Positions 16,623 through 25,229 of a stretch of DNA of 55,326 nucleotides are shown one piece after another (within the stretch, counting starts at the first letter, position 1; every line of letters begins with the position of its first letter). Below the pieces are notes generated by a model, which saw only the letters and a program-made list of their open reading frames with translations, searched no databases and was not told the DNA's origin. Source of the stretch: Anaerolineae bacterium (GTDB lineage: Bacteria; Chloroflexota; Anaerolineae; UBA3071); assembly GCA_029907105.1 (NCBI GenBank), contig JARYMM010000002.1:82992-138317 (forward strand). The letters run 5' to 3'. The position numbers and the translations under genes are program-made.

Positions 16623-17176
16623 TCCCCGCCTCCTTCCACCCGGTCGAAAATCTCACGCACCTCGCGTCGGCCCTTGATAAGGTCGGGCTTGAAGGCCAGT
16701 TTGCCCCGGCGCAGCATGGTCAGGCCGATGGGCGCCATGCCGAGCAGCTTCAGGGGATTGGTCGTCAGGCCATAACGAATCATCAACTCGGGTTCCAGCA
16801 TGCGCCCATAACGGCGAACGATGCTCATGAAGTGGCGATAGAAGGCCACATCGGCCCGCGGTTGGTATCCCTTCTTGATGGCGATGCTCCGCAGACGCAG
16901 CATGAGGTCGGTGATCTCGATATCCCGCGGGCAGCGGGCCGCGCAGGAGTAGCACGAGGCGCATACCCACATCGTCTGGCTGCCCAGCACCGCCTCTTCC
17001 ATGTCCGTCATGATCAGCCGCATGATTTCCCGCGGCGTGTAGTCCATAGCCCTGGTCACCGGACAGGAGGCCGAGCAGGTGCCGCACTGCATGCAACTGG
17101 CCACCGTTTCCTTCAACGCCGCCATTTCCTCCGAGGGGGCTTTTTCGCCCAGGCGCAATATCTTCTGATCAGCCAT
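16619..17176 (-). CDS. hdrC: HdrC, ferredoxin-like subunit
   Basis: A 185-aa HdrC-type protein with two [4Fe-4S] motifs, CMQCGTCSASCPVTRAMDY and CASCYSCAARCPRDIEI. It relays electrons from HdrA to HdrB. It is the first gene of the hdr-fdh operon and overlaps hdrB by 4 bases. The ATG is preceded by GGGGAAAGGA. Confidence 0.92.
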   Translation of the reverse strand: MADQKILRLGEKAPSEEMAALKETVASCMQCGTCSASCPVTRAMDYTPREIMRLIMTDMEEAVLGSQTMWVCASCYSCAARCPRDIEITDLMLRLRSIAIKKGYQPRADVAFYRHFMSIVRRYGRMLEPELMIRYGLTTNPLKLLGMAPIGLTMLRRGKLAFKPDLIKGRREVREIFDRVEGGGE

Positions 17177-17240
17177 ATCCGTTCCTTTCCCCTGCCAACG
17201 GTGTGCGAATCGCCGCCACGAGATGCCTCATCCCAGGCTA

Positions 17241-17269
17241 ACTATAGCGCACCGCTGGCTGACTGCCCA
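17241..17269 (-). promoter_or_regulatory. Weak candidate promoter of the hdr-fdh operon
   Basis: TATAGT (17246-17241) with a poor -35 (TGGGCA, 17269-17264) at 17 bases. It is the best site within 120 bases of hdrC. An alternative sigma factor or an activator is possible. Confidence 0.35.
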
Positions 17270-17439
17270 TGACTGCCGTCATAATGGAAGCTGTTAATAC
17301 TACAACCACACTTCGCTGCCATGTCACGCTGAGCGGCTCTGGCGGCCAGATTGCGGCCCCCAGGCCACCAGCGAAGCGTCTCGCGCCGGGAATATAGTAG
17401 CATACTTACTCAAGGCTGTCAACAGCTCGCCTCGTCGCT

Positions 17440-17468
17440 TTGACTTTTCTCCTGACTGGTGCTATTAT
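17440..17468 (+). promoter_or_regulatory. Sigma-70-type promoter in the hdrC-recX gap
   Basis: TTGACT (17440-17445), 17-base spacer, TATTAT (17463-17468), pointing to recX. The predicted start is near 17475, about 760 bases before the recX ATG. Confidence 0.6.
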
Positions 17469-17474
17469 ATGATA

Positions 17475-18208
17475 GCACAATATGAGAAGACAGTCGAATG
17501 CCGAATACAGGCTGATTGAGGAGGTTGTCGCCACAGAGCCGGCCGATTGACGGCGGCTTCGCCAGAAAAGCGTTCGGGGTAGCTTCTCGACGACGCGGGA
17601 AGAGAAGCGGTTTGTGGCCATAGTTATCTTTGTTTGGGATCGCGCGGCAGCGCTTCGCAGAAACAGGCACACAAGTTGACTGTCCTGATCGGCACCATCA
17701 AAAAAGGCTTGCACTGCGGGGCTGAAGAGTTACGTTCAAAGCAACCGGAGCCTATCATCTCATCCATTTGTGCTTGTGTGCGGCGTCCAGGGGCGAATTC
17801 TGCGCCCGTGACGGCCTGACGGCTGCGCTGCTGGCAGAATCCATTCCACGATTCGTTTCACTGCCGATCAGAATGCGGCAGGTTGGTGTTCAGTGGTTGG
17901 TAGAGATGAGCCATTCGCAGGGATGGAAGCCCTTTTGTTGCGGTTTCCAGTTCGCCAGATTCCAGTGCTGGGCAAGCCATTGTGCTTTGAGCCTCTGTTC
18001 GGGTCATCGGGCAAGCCGCGACCTGTTGAAAGTGGAGGCAGGTGGGCCTTTTGCTGAATCTGCCAACTGAACAGTTTTCCAGCCTGCCGATATAGGGCTT
18101 GATCGGGTGTTCAGTGGAGTGGTGGGGTAGGAGGGGCTATGAGGCCCTTGTCGCCTGTTGAACGCGCGGAAAAGATAGCTGTGGCCAAACGGCCACAGCT
18201 TTTCTTTT
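17475..18208 (+). ncRNA. Candidate non-coding transcript or long recX leader
   Basis: A stretch of about 730 bases without a convincing coding frame, bounded by a good promoter and a strong terminator. It contains a direct repeat of TGTTCAGTGG at about 17887 and 18106. A 22-codon frame starts at 17482 but resembles nothing known. I could not match it to 6S, tmRNA, SRP or RNase P RNA. Its existence as an RNA is inference. Confidence 0.3.
18177..18208 (+). terminator. Strong intrinsic terminator just before recX
   Basis: A perfect 10-bp stem AGCTGTGGCC (18177-18186), loop AAAC, GGCCACAGCT (18191-18200), followed by TTTCTTTT. It ends 30 bases before the recX ATG on the same strand. With no plus-strand gene upstream it must end an untranslated RNA or act as an attenuator for recX-rny. 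Confidence 0.85.
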
Positions 18209-18237
18209 GCGGCTCCTGGCGGCGGGACGAGGGGTTC

Positions 18238-18867
18238 ATGGCAGGCACGATCACGAAGTTGGCCTTTCAGAAACGCCATCGCCAGCGGGTCAGCGTGTAT
18301 CTGGACGGGCGATACGCCTTTGGCCTGCCGGATATAGAGGCGGCAAAGCTCAAGCCGGGGCAGTTCCTCTCCGATGCCGAGATCGCCCGCCTGCGTGAGC
18401 TGGACGCCCGCCAGCAAGCCTACGAGCGGGTGCTGCGTTTGCTGGCGCACCGCCCGCGCAGTGAGGCCGAGGTGCGTCGCTATCTGGAAGGCAAGGACAT
18501 GTCACCTGACACCGTAGAGCAGGTTCTCGAGCGCCTGAGGCGTGAGGGCTACCTGGACGATGCGGCCTTCGTGCGCTTTTGGGTGGAGAACCGCGAGCGC
18601 TTCCGCCCGCGCGGGCCGTGGGCGCTGCGCCAGGAGTTGCAACGCAAAGGGGTGGCCCAACCGCTGATCGAGGAGGCATTGGCCGGGGTGGACAGCGAGG
18701 AGAGCGCGTACCGGGCTGCCCGTCGCCGCCTGCGCCAATGGTCGGGTCTGGCGTACGAGGACTTCCGGCGGGCGGTGGGCAGCTACCTGGCCCGACGCGG
18801 GTTCGACTACGACCTGATCAGCGATGTGGTAGAGCAGTTGTGGAAGGAAGTAGACAGGGAGAAGTGA
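18238..18867 (+). CDS. recX: RecX regulatory protein
   Basis: A 209-aa RecX-family protein, a modulator of RecA filaments. It is helical and basic, with the tandem three-helix repeats expected: [20 protein letters not shown] near residue 60, then [20 protein letters not shown] and a [12 protein letters not shown] block. The open frame starts earlier (18139), but the terminator at 18177-18208 and GAGGGG upstream of 18238 point to MAGTITKL as the start. It is followed 13 bases later by rny. Confidence 0.85.
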   Translation: MAGTITKLAFQKRHRQRVSVYLDGRYAFGLPDIEAAKLKPGQFLSDAEIARLRELDARQQAYERVLRLLAHRPRSEAEVRRYLEGKDMSPDTVEQVLERLRREGYLDDAAFVRFWVENRERFRPRGPWALRQELQRKGVAQPLIEEALAGVDSEESAYRAARRRLRQWSGLAYEDFRRAVGSYLARRGFDYDLISDVVEQLWKEVDREK

Positions 18868-18880
18868 AAGGGGTAAACAT

Positions 18881-20425
18881 ATGCCCAGAGGGGGTATCCA
18901 TCCGATAACACTTGTCATGGGGAGTTTGGCACTGCTGGCCCTGGGAGTGGCCCTGGGCTTCTTCCTGCGGCGGCTGTTGGCCGAGGCCAGGATCAAATCC
19001 GTGCAGGCTCGGGCCGAACAAATCCTGATCGAGGCGGAAGCGCAGGCCAAGGAGATGATCCTGAAGGCCAGGGATGAGGTCATTCGGCTGGAGGAGGCGG
19101 CTGCGGAGGAGAGAAGACAGCGCCAGCAGGAACTGCGCCAGGAGGAGGAGCGGCTGCGCCGACGCCAGGCGAGCATTGACCGCCGCTACGACAAGATGGA
19201 GCAGCGGGAGCGGCGGCTGAATCAACGCCAGGCCAGACTGGACAAACGGGAGAGCGAGCTGGAAGCTCTGGAAGCCCAACGACAGGAAGAACTGCAGCGT
19301 ATCTCCGGTCTGAGCCGCGAAGAAGCGAGGGAACTGCTGCTGGAGACCATCCGGGGACAGTACCGCGAGGATATGGCGCGGGTGATCCGCGAGGTCGAGG
19401 CGGAGGCCCAGGAGGAAGCGGACAGGAGGGCCCAGAAGATTATCAGCCTGGCCATCGGCAGATTGGCCTCGGACCAGGTTGTCGAATCCACCGTCTCCGC
19501 CGTGCCCCTGCCCAACGAAGAACTGAAGGGGCGTATCATCGGCCGCCAGGGGCGCAACATCCGGGCCATCGAAAACGCCACCGGCGTGGACCTGGTGGTG
19601 GACGACACGCCGGAGGCGATCACCATCTCCTGCTTCGATCCGGTTCGTCGGGAGGTGGCCCGCCTGCTTCTCTCGCGGCTGGTGCAGGATGGCCGCATTC
19701 ATCCGGGGCGCATTGAGAAGGAGGTGCACAGGGCACAGGAGGAGGTGGAGCGGGTCATCCGTGAGGAAGGGGAGCGGGCGGCCATGGAGGTGGGTGCACG
19801 CGACCTGCATCCGGAGCTGATCAAGCTGGTGGGCAGCCTCAAGTTCCGCACCAGCTACGGTCAGAACCAGCTCCAGCACTCTCTGGAGACGGCGCACCTG
19901 GCCGGGCTGATGGCCAGTGAGCTGAAGGCCAACGTGGCGCTGGCCAAGCTGGGCGGGCTTCTGCACGACATCGGCAAGGCCGTGAGCCACGAGAACGGTG
20001 GGCCTCACGCCCTGGTGGGGGCAGACATCGCCCGTCGTTACAACCTGTCACCGGAGCTGGTCAACTGCATTGCCGCTCATCATTACGAGGAAGAGCCACA
20101 GTCTGTGGAGGCGGTTCTGGTGGCGGCAGCCGATGCGCTTTCAGGGGCACGGCCGGGGGCGCGGCGGGAGTCGCTGGAAAGCTACATCAAGCGCATCACC
20201 GCTCTGGAGGAACTGGCCTCCTCTTTCGAGGGGGTGGCCGAGGCCTATGCCATCCAGGCCGGCCGGGAGATCCGCATCATCGTCAATCCACAAGCCGTGG
20301 ACGACCTGGCCATCATCGAGATGTCGCGGCAGATCGCCGAAAAGGTGGAGCAGAACCTGGAGTATCCCGGCCAGATCAAGGTGACGGTCATCCGCGAGAC
20401 GCGGGCAGTGGACTACGCCAAATAG
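18881..20425 (+). CDS. rny: Ribonuclease Y
   Basis: Membrane-anchored endoribonuclease that initiates mRNA decay, 514 aa, normal length. A transmembrane segment (residues 9-28) is followed by a long coiled coil (about 35-180), a KH domain with [20 protein letters not shown], and an HD domain with [11 protein letters not shown] preceded by [10 protein letters not shown]. The C-terminal block [15 protein letters not shown] is typical. AAAGGGG precedes the ATG. It is likely co-transcribed with recX. Confidence 0.95.
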   Translation: MPRGGIHPITLVMGSLALLALGVALGFFLRRLLAEARIKSVQARAEQILIEAEAQAKEMILKARDEVIRLEEAAAEERRQRQQELRQEEERLRRRQASIDRRYDKMEQRERRLNQRQARLDKRESELEALEAQRQEELQRISGLSREEARELLLETIRGQYREDMARVIREVEAEAQEEADRRAQKIISLAIGRLASDQVVESTVSAVPLPNEELKGRIIGRQGRNIRAIENATGVDLVVDDTPEAITISCFDPVRREVARLLLSRLVQDGRIHPGRIEKEVHRAQEEVERVIREEGERAAMEVGARDLHPELIKLVGSLKFRTSYGQNQLQHSLETAHLAGLMASELKANVALAKLGGLLHDIGKAVSHENGGPHALVGADIARRYNLSPELVNCIAAHHYEEEPQSVEAVLVAAADALSGARPGARRESLESYIKRITALEELASSFEGVAEAYAIQAGREIRIIVNPQAVDDLAIIEMSRQIAEKVEQNLEYPGQIKVTVIRETRAVDYAK

Positions 20426-20459
20426 CATCAGTGAAGCAACTCCTCATCACCCTCCCGCT

Positions 20460-21470
20460 TCACGCCGCGCGGGGTGCTGTGGCCTCCTGCCAGCGCTGAC
20501 GGCGGTCGGCGTAGAAGGCCAGCGCGGCCGCCGAAAGCCCTGCCCCGATGTAGGCCGTCCCCAGGATGCCCACGGCCGTGCCCCAGGTACTATGGGCGAT
20601 TCTGTTCCAAATAAAGGTAAAGCCGGCACCGATGATATAGCTGAGCAGGATCAGCCCCAGGGTAGACCAGAGGTTGCGCCACACGACGTTGACACTGCGC
20701 CAGATGGCCTGCACTATCCCTACCTCGTCCAGAACGATGGCCCCGGTGACGAAGTACAGCACGAAGCCCAGCCACAAGACCAGCGAACCGGTGGCCAGGC
20801 TGAGCAGGCTCAGGCTGCTGAGGGCAAGGGCCGGGTTGATGAGGCTCAACAGGCTGGCGAGCAGGGATAGGGGCACGATGATGAGCAACGCGCTGCCCAG
20901 CAGCAGCAAGGCCAGCAAGATCAGCCGCAGCCAGGTCATGCCCAGGCGCTGCAGGAAGTTGCGCCCGGCAGCCTGGTGGGACTGATCGGCTTTTTCGGGC
21001 AGCCAGCGCCGCAGTTGGCCGGCGATGAGCGTCAGATAGAGCCCGCCCAGCAGGGTGCCCATCAGGCCCGCCAGCAGCCCCCAGCCCAGCGCAGCGGCGA
21101 TGCTGGCGATGTACACGGTCGCTGACGAAGTGCCCACCGGCGGAAGCGCAATCTGGTTGGCGACGAAGCTGGGCAGGCTCACCACCCCTCGGGCCAGCAG
21201 GCTGAGCAGGTTCCAGTGCTCGCCGATCTGTTCCAGCATCTCCCGCGAGAGCGCGGCCATCTGCTGCATCTCCTGCGGCGCGTCGGCAGGCATCTGCAAT
21301 AAAGGCAGCAGGCGGTTGACCAGCGGTCGGATGGAAAGGCGAGGACCAAACCACAGGCCCAGGTCCAGGAGCGCCGGCAGGATGAGCAGCCAGGGCCTCT
21401 GGGCGACCAGGCGGAAGCCGAGGGACAAGGCGTCAACCACGCCGAGTCGGGATGGCTTTTGTTCGTTCAT
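20460..21470 (-). CDS. Multi-pass membrane protein of unknown function
   Basis: A 336-aa protein from the chosen start MNEQKPSRLG; earlier in-frame starts are excluded because the promoter -10 lies between them. There are about six hydrophobic segments in clusters (WLLILPALLDLGLWF, AALGWGLLAGLMGTLLGGLY, a long block rich in Leu/Ser, and a late IGAGFTFIW). I do not recognise a family; the shape is like DUF4013/GPDP-type membrane domains. It is convergent with rny. Confidence 0.7.
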   Translation of the reverse strand: MNEQKPSRLGVVDALSLGFRLVAQRPWLLILPALLDLGLWFGPRLSIRPLVNRLLPLLQMPADAPQEMQQMAALSREMLEQIGEHWNLLSLLARGVVSLPSFVANQIALPPVGTSSATVYIASIAAALGWGLLAGLMGTLLGGLYLTLIAGQLRRWLPEKADQSHQAAGRNFLQRLGMTWLRLILLALLLLGSALLIIVPLSLLASLLSLINPALALSSLSLLSLATGSLVLWLGFVLYFVTGAIVLDEVGIVQAIWRSVNVVWRNLWSTLGLILLSYIIGAGFTFIWNRIAHSTWGTAVGILGTAYIGAGLSAAALAFYADRRQRWQEATAPRAA

Positions 21471-21476
21471 GGCTAC

Positions 21477-21506
21477 ATTGTACCACAGGTATCCGCCGTT
21501 GAAAAA
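21477..21506 (-). promoter_or_regulatory. Promoter giving a leaderless transcript for the membrane protein
   Basis: On the minus strand TACAAT (21482-21477) lies only six bases before the ATG at 21470, so transcription would start at or next to the A of ATG. The -35 region (TTTTCA at a 17-base spacer) is weak. No ribosome-binding site is possible. Confidence 0.55.
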
Positions 21507-21519
21507 CGCTGCCTCCTCT

Positions 21520-21548
21520 TTGCCATCCAGGGGCTTGTACGGTACAAT
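21520..21548 (+). promoter_or_regulatory. Promoter of the SAM-hydroxide adenosyltransferase-murA operon
   Basis: TTGCCA (21520-21525), 17-base spacer, TACAAT (21543-21548). It is separated from its gene at 21862 by a 236-bp MITE-A insertion. Confidence 0.65.
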
Positions 21549-21594
21549 GGCGAGGCAAAATCGAAGCGTGGCTGATGCCAACTGCCGATTTTAA

Positions 21595-21830
21595 GTACTA
21601 CCTACCCTGTCACTGCGAGCGAAGCGAAGCAGTCTCAGTAGACGGAAAATCGCTCCGCCAGGATCGTCAGATCCTGGCGAAAACCGGGGATCTGACGATC
21701 CCCTTAGAGCAAATTTCCATCCACTGAGTCTCCTGGAATCAAAAAGGAGATTGCTTCGCCCCTTCGGGGCTCGCAATGACGCCAACCCACCGCCACATCT
21801 CGCCTTGTAAGGCCGAAGGTAGGCAGTTAC
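21595..21830. mobile_element. MITE-A copy 3 (236 bp) with nested MITE-B
   Basis: Left end GTACTACCTACC (one base shorter than the other copies), right end GGTAGGCAGTTAC. Perfect 8-bp duplications GATTTTAA lie at 21587-21594 and 21831-21838. Subtracting the nested 91-bp element and its 5-bp duplication leaves 140 bp, the size of copy 1. It separates promoter and gene. Most of 21471-21861 is this element and the two promoters. Confidence 0.9.
21636..21726. mobile_element. MITE-B copy 1 (91 bp), nested
   Basis: Ends CAGTAGACGGAAAATCGCTC and its counterpart GAGCAAATTTCCATCCACTG are inverted with a few mismatches. Perfect 5-bp duplications AGTCT flank it (21631-21635, 21727-21731). Inside are two palindromes around ATCGTCAGAT and ATCTGACGAT. 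It is inserted in MITE-A copy 3, so it is the younger event. Confidence 0.88.
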
Positions 21831-21861
21831 GATTTTAAAGGCCTGAAGCGAGGAGGTTGCT

Positions 21862-22713
21862 GTGTCCATCATCACCTTGACAACGGATTTCGGCCTGGCC
21901 GACGGTTACGTGGGCACGATGAAGGGGGTGATCCTGTCCATCGCCCCGCAGGCGCACATCGTGGACATCTCCCACGACGTCGGGCCGCAAAACGTGCGCC
22001 AGGCCGCCTACGTCCTCTCCACGGCTGCGCCTTATTTCCCGCCGGGCTCCATTCACGTGGTCGTCGTGGACCCCGGCGTGGGCAGCGCCCGACGGCCTAT
22101 CGCCGTGCGCACGGAAAGGGCCTACTTCGTCGGCCCCGATAACGGCGTGTTCAGCTATGTCCTGACGGGAAGGGATCCGGGATCAGAGATCGGCGATCAG
22201 GGATCAGGGGAGCAACCCGTAACCTGGAACTCGAAACCTGAAACCACAATCTTGCATCTGGACCGCCCGCAGTTTTGGCTGCCGACGATCAGCCGGACGT
22301 TTCATGGCCGCGACATCTTCTCGCCCGTTGCCGCGCATCTGGCGGCCGGTGTCCCCTTCGATACCCTGGGCACGCCCATCGCCGACCCGGTGATCCTCCC
22401 TCTGCCCCGGCCTGAGCGTCGGCCTGATGGCTCCATCCGCGGCCAGGTGCTGCACGCCGACCGCTTCGGCAACCTCATCACCGACATCCCCGTGGGCTGG
22501 CTGGCTGCTGGCAAGAGCTGGCGCTTTGACATCGCCGGGCAGTGCATCGAGGGCCTCAGCCTGACCTACGCGGCGGCCGGCCAGGGGGAGCTTGTGGCTC
22601 TTCCGGGCAGTGATGGGCTGTTGGAGATCGCCGTGCGCGAGGGCAGCGCAGCAAAGATGCTCCACGTCGGAGCCGGCGCGCAGGTAATAGCCATGCCTGA
22701 GGAGACCCGATGA
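21862..22713 (+). CDS. SAM hydroxide adenosyltransferase (DUF62 family)
   Basis: This enzyme family splits S-adenosylmethionine with water to adenosine and methionine. The protein is 283 aa with a GTG start and AGGAGGT 4-10 bases upstream. Family motifs are [29 protein letters not shown] and [12 protein letters not shown]. Between residues 100 and 125 is an unusual insert ([20 protein letters not shown]) encoded by GATCAG-type repeats that elsewhere are intergenic. It overlaps murA by 4 bases. Confidence 0.87.
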   Translation: MSIITLTTDFGLADGYVGTMKGVILSIAPQAHIVDISHDVGPQNVRQAAYVLSTAAPYFPPGSIHVVVVDPGVGSARRPIAVRTERAYFVGPDNGVFSYVLTGRDPGSEIGDQGSGEQPVTWNSKPETTILHLDRPQFWLPTISRTFHGRDIFSPVAAHLAAGVPFDTLGTPIADPVILPLPRPERRPDGSIRGQVLHADRFGNLITDIPVGWLAAGKSWRFDIAGQCIEGLSLTYAAAGQGELVALPGSDGLLEIAVREGSAAKMLHVGAGAQVIAMPEETR

Positions 22714-23990
22714 GCAAGTTCATCATCGAGGGGGGCCATCCGCTTCGCGGCAGCGTGACCCCCAGCGGCAACAAGAACGCCGCGCTGCCCATCCTGGCCG
22801 CCTGCCTGCTGACCGATCAGCCGGTGACATTGCACAACGTGCCGCGCATCGGCGACGTGGAGACGATGCTGCAACTGCTGGCCGACCTGGGGGTTGATGT
22901 GGGCGAGTGGCAGGGCAGCACGTTGACCTTGTACGCCCGCCGCGTACACAAGGCCACGCTCGACGCCGGGCTGTGCAGGCAGGTTCGGGCGTCCATCTTG
23001 CTGGCCGGCCCGCTGTTGGCCCGCTGCGGTGAATTGCAGTTGCCGTTGCCGGGAGGCGACGTCATCGGCCGACGGCGGGTGGACACGCACCTGCTGGCGT
23101 TGCAGGCATTGGGGGCAGAGGTGGCCTTCGGACGCAACTTCGAGATGTCCGCTGCCCGCTTGCGCGGGGCTGACGTGCTCTTGGACGAGGCCAGTGTGAC
23201 CGCCACCGAGAACAGCATCATGGCCGCCGTGTTGGCCGAGGGCACCACGGTCATCCGCAATGCCGCCAGCGAGCCGCACGTGCAGGACCTGTGCCATTTC
23301 CTCAACGGCCTGGGAGCGCGTATCACGGGCATCGGCTCTAACACGCTGGTCATCGAGGGGGTGTCCCACCTGAGCGGCGGCGAGTTTACCCTCTGCCCCG
23401 ACCACACCGAGATCGGCAGCTTCATCGGCCTGGGCGCGGTCACCGCGGGAGAGATTCGCATCCGCAACGTGCAGCCCTCGCAGTTGCGCATGATCCTCTT
23501 CGTCTTCCGCGACCGGCTGGGGGTGAAGATGCGCTTCGAGGACGGGGATCTGGTGATCGAGGATGGACAAGAGCTGTGCATCCGGCCGGATGTGGGCGGT
23601 GCGGTGCCCAAGATTGACGATGCCCCCTGGCCTGCTTTTCCCGCCGACCTGATGAGCATCGCCCTGGTCGTGGCCACGCAGGCGCGGGGCACGGTGCTCA
23701 TCCATGAGAAGATGTTCGAAAGCCGCCTGTATTTTGTGGACAAGCTCATCAGCATGGGCGCGCAGATCATCCTTTGCGATCCGCATCGTTGCGTGGTCGT
23801 CGGCCCCTCGCGGCTCCAGGGACAGGAACTCATCAGCCCGGACATCCGCGCCGGCATGGCCCTGCTGATCGCCGCCTTGTGCGCCGAAGGGCAAAGCACC
23901 ATCGGCAACATCGGCCAGATTGACCGCGGCTACGAGCGGATAGATGAGAAGCTGCGCAGGCTGGGGGCACGCATTGAGAGGGTCGAGTGA
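22710..23990 (+). CDS. murA: UDP-N-acetylglucosamine 1-carboxyvinyltransferase MurA (Asp-type active site)
   Basis: First committed enzyme of peptidoglycan synthesis, transferring enolpyruvate from PEP to UDP-GlcNAc; 426 aa, normal length. Lys22 in [10 protein letters not shown] is conserved. The catalytic loop reads [15 protein letters not shown]: Asp117 stands where E. coli has Cys115 (GGCTIGARPVDLH). Asp-type MurA enzymes are known to work and to resist fosfomycin. The start overlaps the previous stop (ATGA). Confidence 0.93.
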   Translation: MSKFIIEGGHPLRGSVTPSGNKNAALPILAACLLTDQPVTLHNVPRIGDVETMLQLLADLGVDVGEWQGSTLTLYARRVHKATLDAGLCRQVRASILLAGPLLARCGELQLPLPGGDVIGRRRVDTHLLALQALGAEVAFGRNFEMSAARLRGADVLLDEASVTATENSIMAAVLAEGTTVIRNAASEPHVQDLCHFLNGLGARITGIGSNTLVIEGVSHLSGGEFTLCPDHTEIGSFIGLGAVTAGEIRIRNVQPSQLRMILFVFRDRLGVKMRFEDGDLVIEDGQELCIRPDVGGAVPKIDDAPWPAFPADLMSIALVVATQARGTVLIHEKMFESRLYFVDKLISMGAQIILCDPHRCVVVGPSRLQGQELISPDIRAGMALLIAALCAEGQSTIGNIGQIDRGYERIDEKLRRLGARIERVE

Positions 23991-24093
23991 TGAGGAAGGG
24001 GGGACGAGGCTGAGGATAAGGGGAAGCAGGCCCCTCGCTTCCCCCGGCAAGGCGGCAACTGACAATCGCTTCAAAACCTCGGAGGATGCAAGC

Positions 24094-25125
24094 ATGGTCG
24101 GTGAACTTCCCATTCCACCCCATTTCGATGCGGCGAAAGTGGGCCAGGTGTGGCCAGTCCCTTACCAGGAACGGGCTGCGGAGGCCGAGCAATGGGCGAG
24201 GCAGCATGGCCTGCCGCCTGCAGCCGGTGACCGGTTCAGAATCTGCCTGGTGGCGGTGGACGTGCAGAACGCCTTTTGCATCCCCGGCTTCGAGCTGTTC
24301 GTCGGCGGACGCTCCGGCACGGGGGCGGTGGACGACAACCGCCGGCTGTGCGAGTTCATCTACCGCAACCTGGGCCTGATCACGCAGATTTGTCCGACCA
24401 TGGACACGCACCAGGCCATGCAGATTTTCCATGCTGCCTTTTGGATCAACGACGCCGGGCAGCATCCGCCCCCCTACACACTCATTTCCCAGGAGGACGT
24501 GGCCGAGGGCCGCTGGAGGTTCAATCCGGCCCTGGCACACAGCCTGGGCCTGGAGGCGGCATACGTGCAGCGCCACCTCTTGCACTACACGCGTGCCTTG
24601 AAAGCCGGCGGCAAATACGATCTGACCATCTGGCCTTATCACGCCATGCTGGGCAGCATCGGCCACGCCCTGGTCTCGGCGGTGGAAGAGGCCATCTTCT
24701 TCCACAGCATCGCCCGCGCCACTCAACCCGACTTTCAGGTCAAAGGCAACAACCCTCTGACGGAGCATTACTCCGTCCTGGGTCCGGAGGTGTTACAGGG
24801 CCCGGATGGCCAGCCCATCGCCCAGAAAAACGTGGGCTTTGTCGAGAAGCTCTTGCAGTTTGATGCCGTCCTCATCGCCGGACAGGCCAAAAGCCACTGC
24901 GTGGCCTGGACCATTGACGACCTGTTGCAGGGCATTACGGCCCGTGATGCGGCGCTGGCGGAGAAGGTGTATCTTTTGGAAGACTGCACCTCGCCTGTGG
25001 TTGTTCCCGGTGTGATGGACTACACGGAGGAGGCGGAGGCTGCCTTCCGGCGCTTTGCTGAAGCGGGCATGCACGTGGTCCGCTCCACCGAGCCCCTGGC
25101 CAGTTGGCCTGGCCTCGGGCTGTGA
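24094..25125 (+). CDS. Nicotinamidase/isochorismatase-like cysteine hydrolase
   Basis: A 343-aa cysteine hydrolase, longer than the usual 180-220 aa. It has the family's first catalytic Asp in [11 protein letters not shown], a metal-site region around [16 protein letters not shown], and the nucleophile region [14 protein letters not shown]. The extra length is an N-terminal extension and a long middle region ([15 protein letters not shown]). GGAGGA lies 7 bases before the ATG at 24094; the open frame from 23944 is not used. The neighbouring phosphoribosyltransferase suggests nicotinamide to nicotinate conversion. Confidence 0.78.
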   Translation: MVGELPIPPHFDAAKVGQVWPVPYQERAAEAEQWARQHGLPPAAGDRFRICLVAVDVQNAFCIPGFELFVGGRSGTGAVDDNRRLCEFIYRNLGLITQICPTMDTHQAMQIFHAAFWINDAGQHPPPYTLISQEDVAEGRWRFNPALAHSLGLEAAYVQRHLLHYTRALKAGGKYDLTIWPYHAMLGSIGHALVSAVEEAIFFHSIARATQPDFQVKGNNPLTEHYSVLGPEVLQGPDGQPIAQKNVGFVEKLLQFDAVLIAGQAKSHCVAWTIDDLLQGITARDAALAEKVYLLEDCTSPVVVPGVMDYTEEAEAAFRRFAEAGMHVVRSTEPLASWPGLGL

Positions 25126-25143
25126 TAAGGAGATAGGTGATGT

Positions 25144-25209
25144 TCGCTCGTGGCGGACGGCCACGTCCGCCACCTGGCTGCTGGACGTGGCCGTCCAGCA
25201 GGAGCACGT
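25144..25209. repeat. Two-hairpin palindromic repeat, family D copy 2
   Basis: Consecutive palindromes GTGGCGGACGGCCACG/TCCGCCAC and CTGCTGGACGTGG/CCGTCCAGCAG, with outer GCTC...GAGC. It has the same design as 9979-10070. It lies in the short gap between the two NAD-salvage genes. Confidence 0.6.
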
Positions 25210-25229
25210 ATTGTGAGGAGCAGAGCATC

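Noticed and set aside
17482..17700. A possible third selenoprotein: 22 codons, TGA at 17548-17550, then 45 open codons
   Set aside because: No similarity to any known family on either side of the TGA, no conserved Cys context, and no clear GGUC hairpin after it.
17406..17714. A 102-codon minus-strand frame in the hdrC-recX gap
   Set aside because: No motif, no ribosome-binding site, Arg/Ser-rich composition, and it overlaps a good promoter on the other strand.
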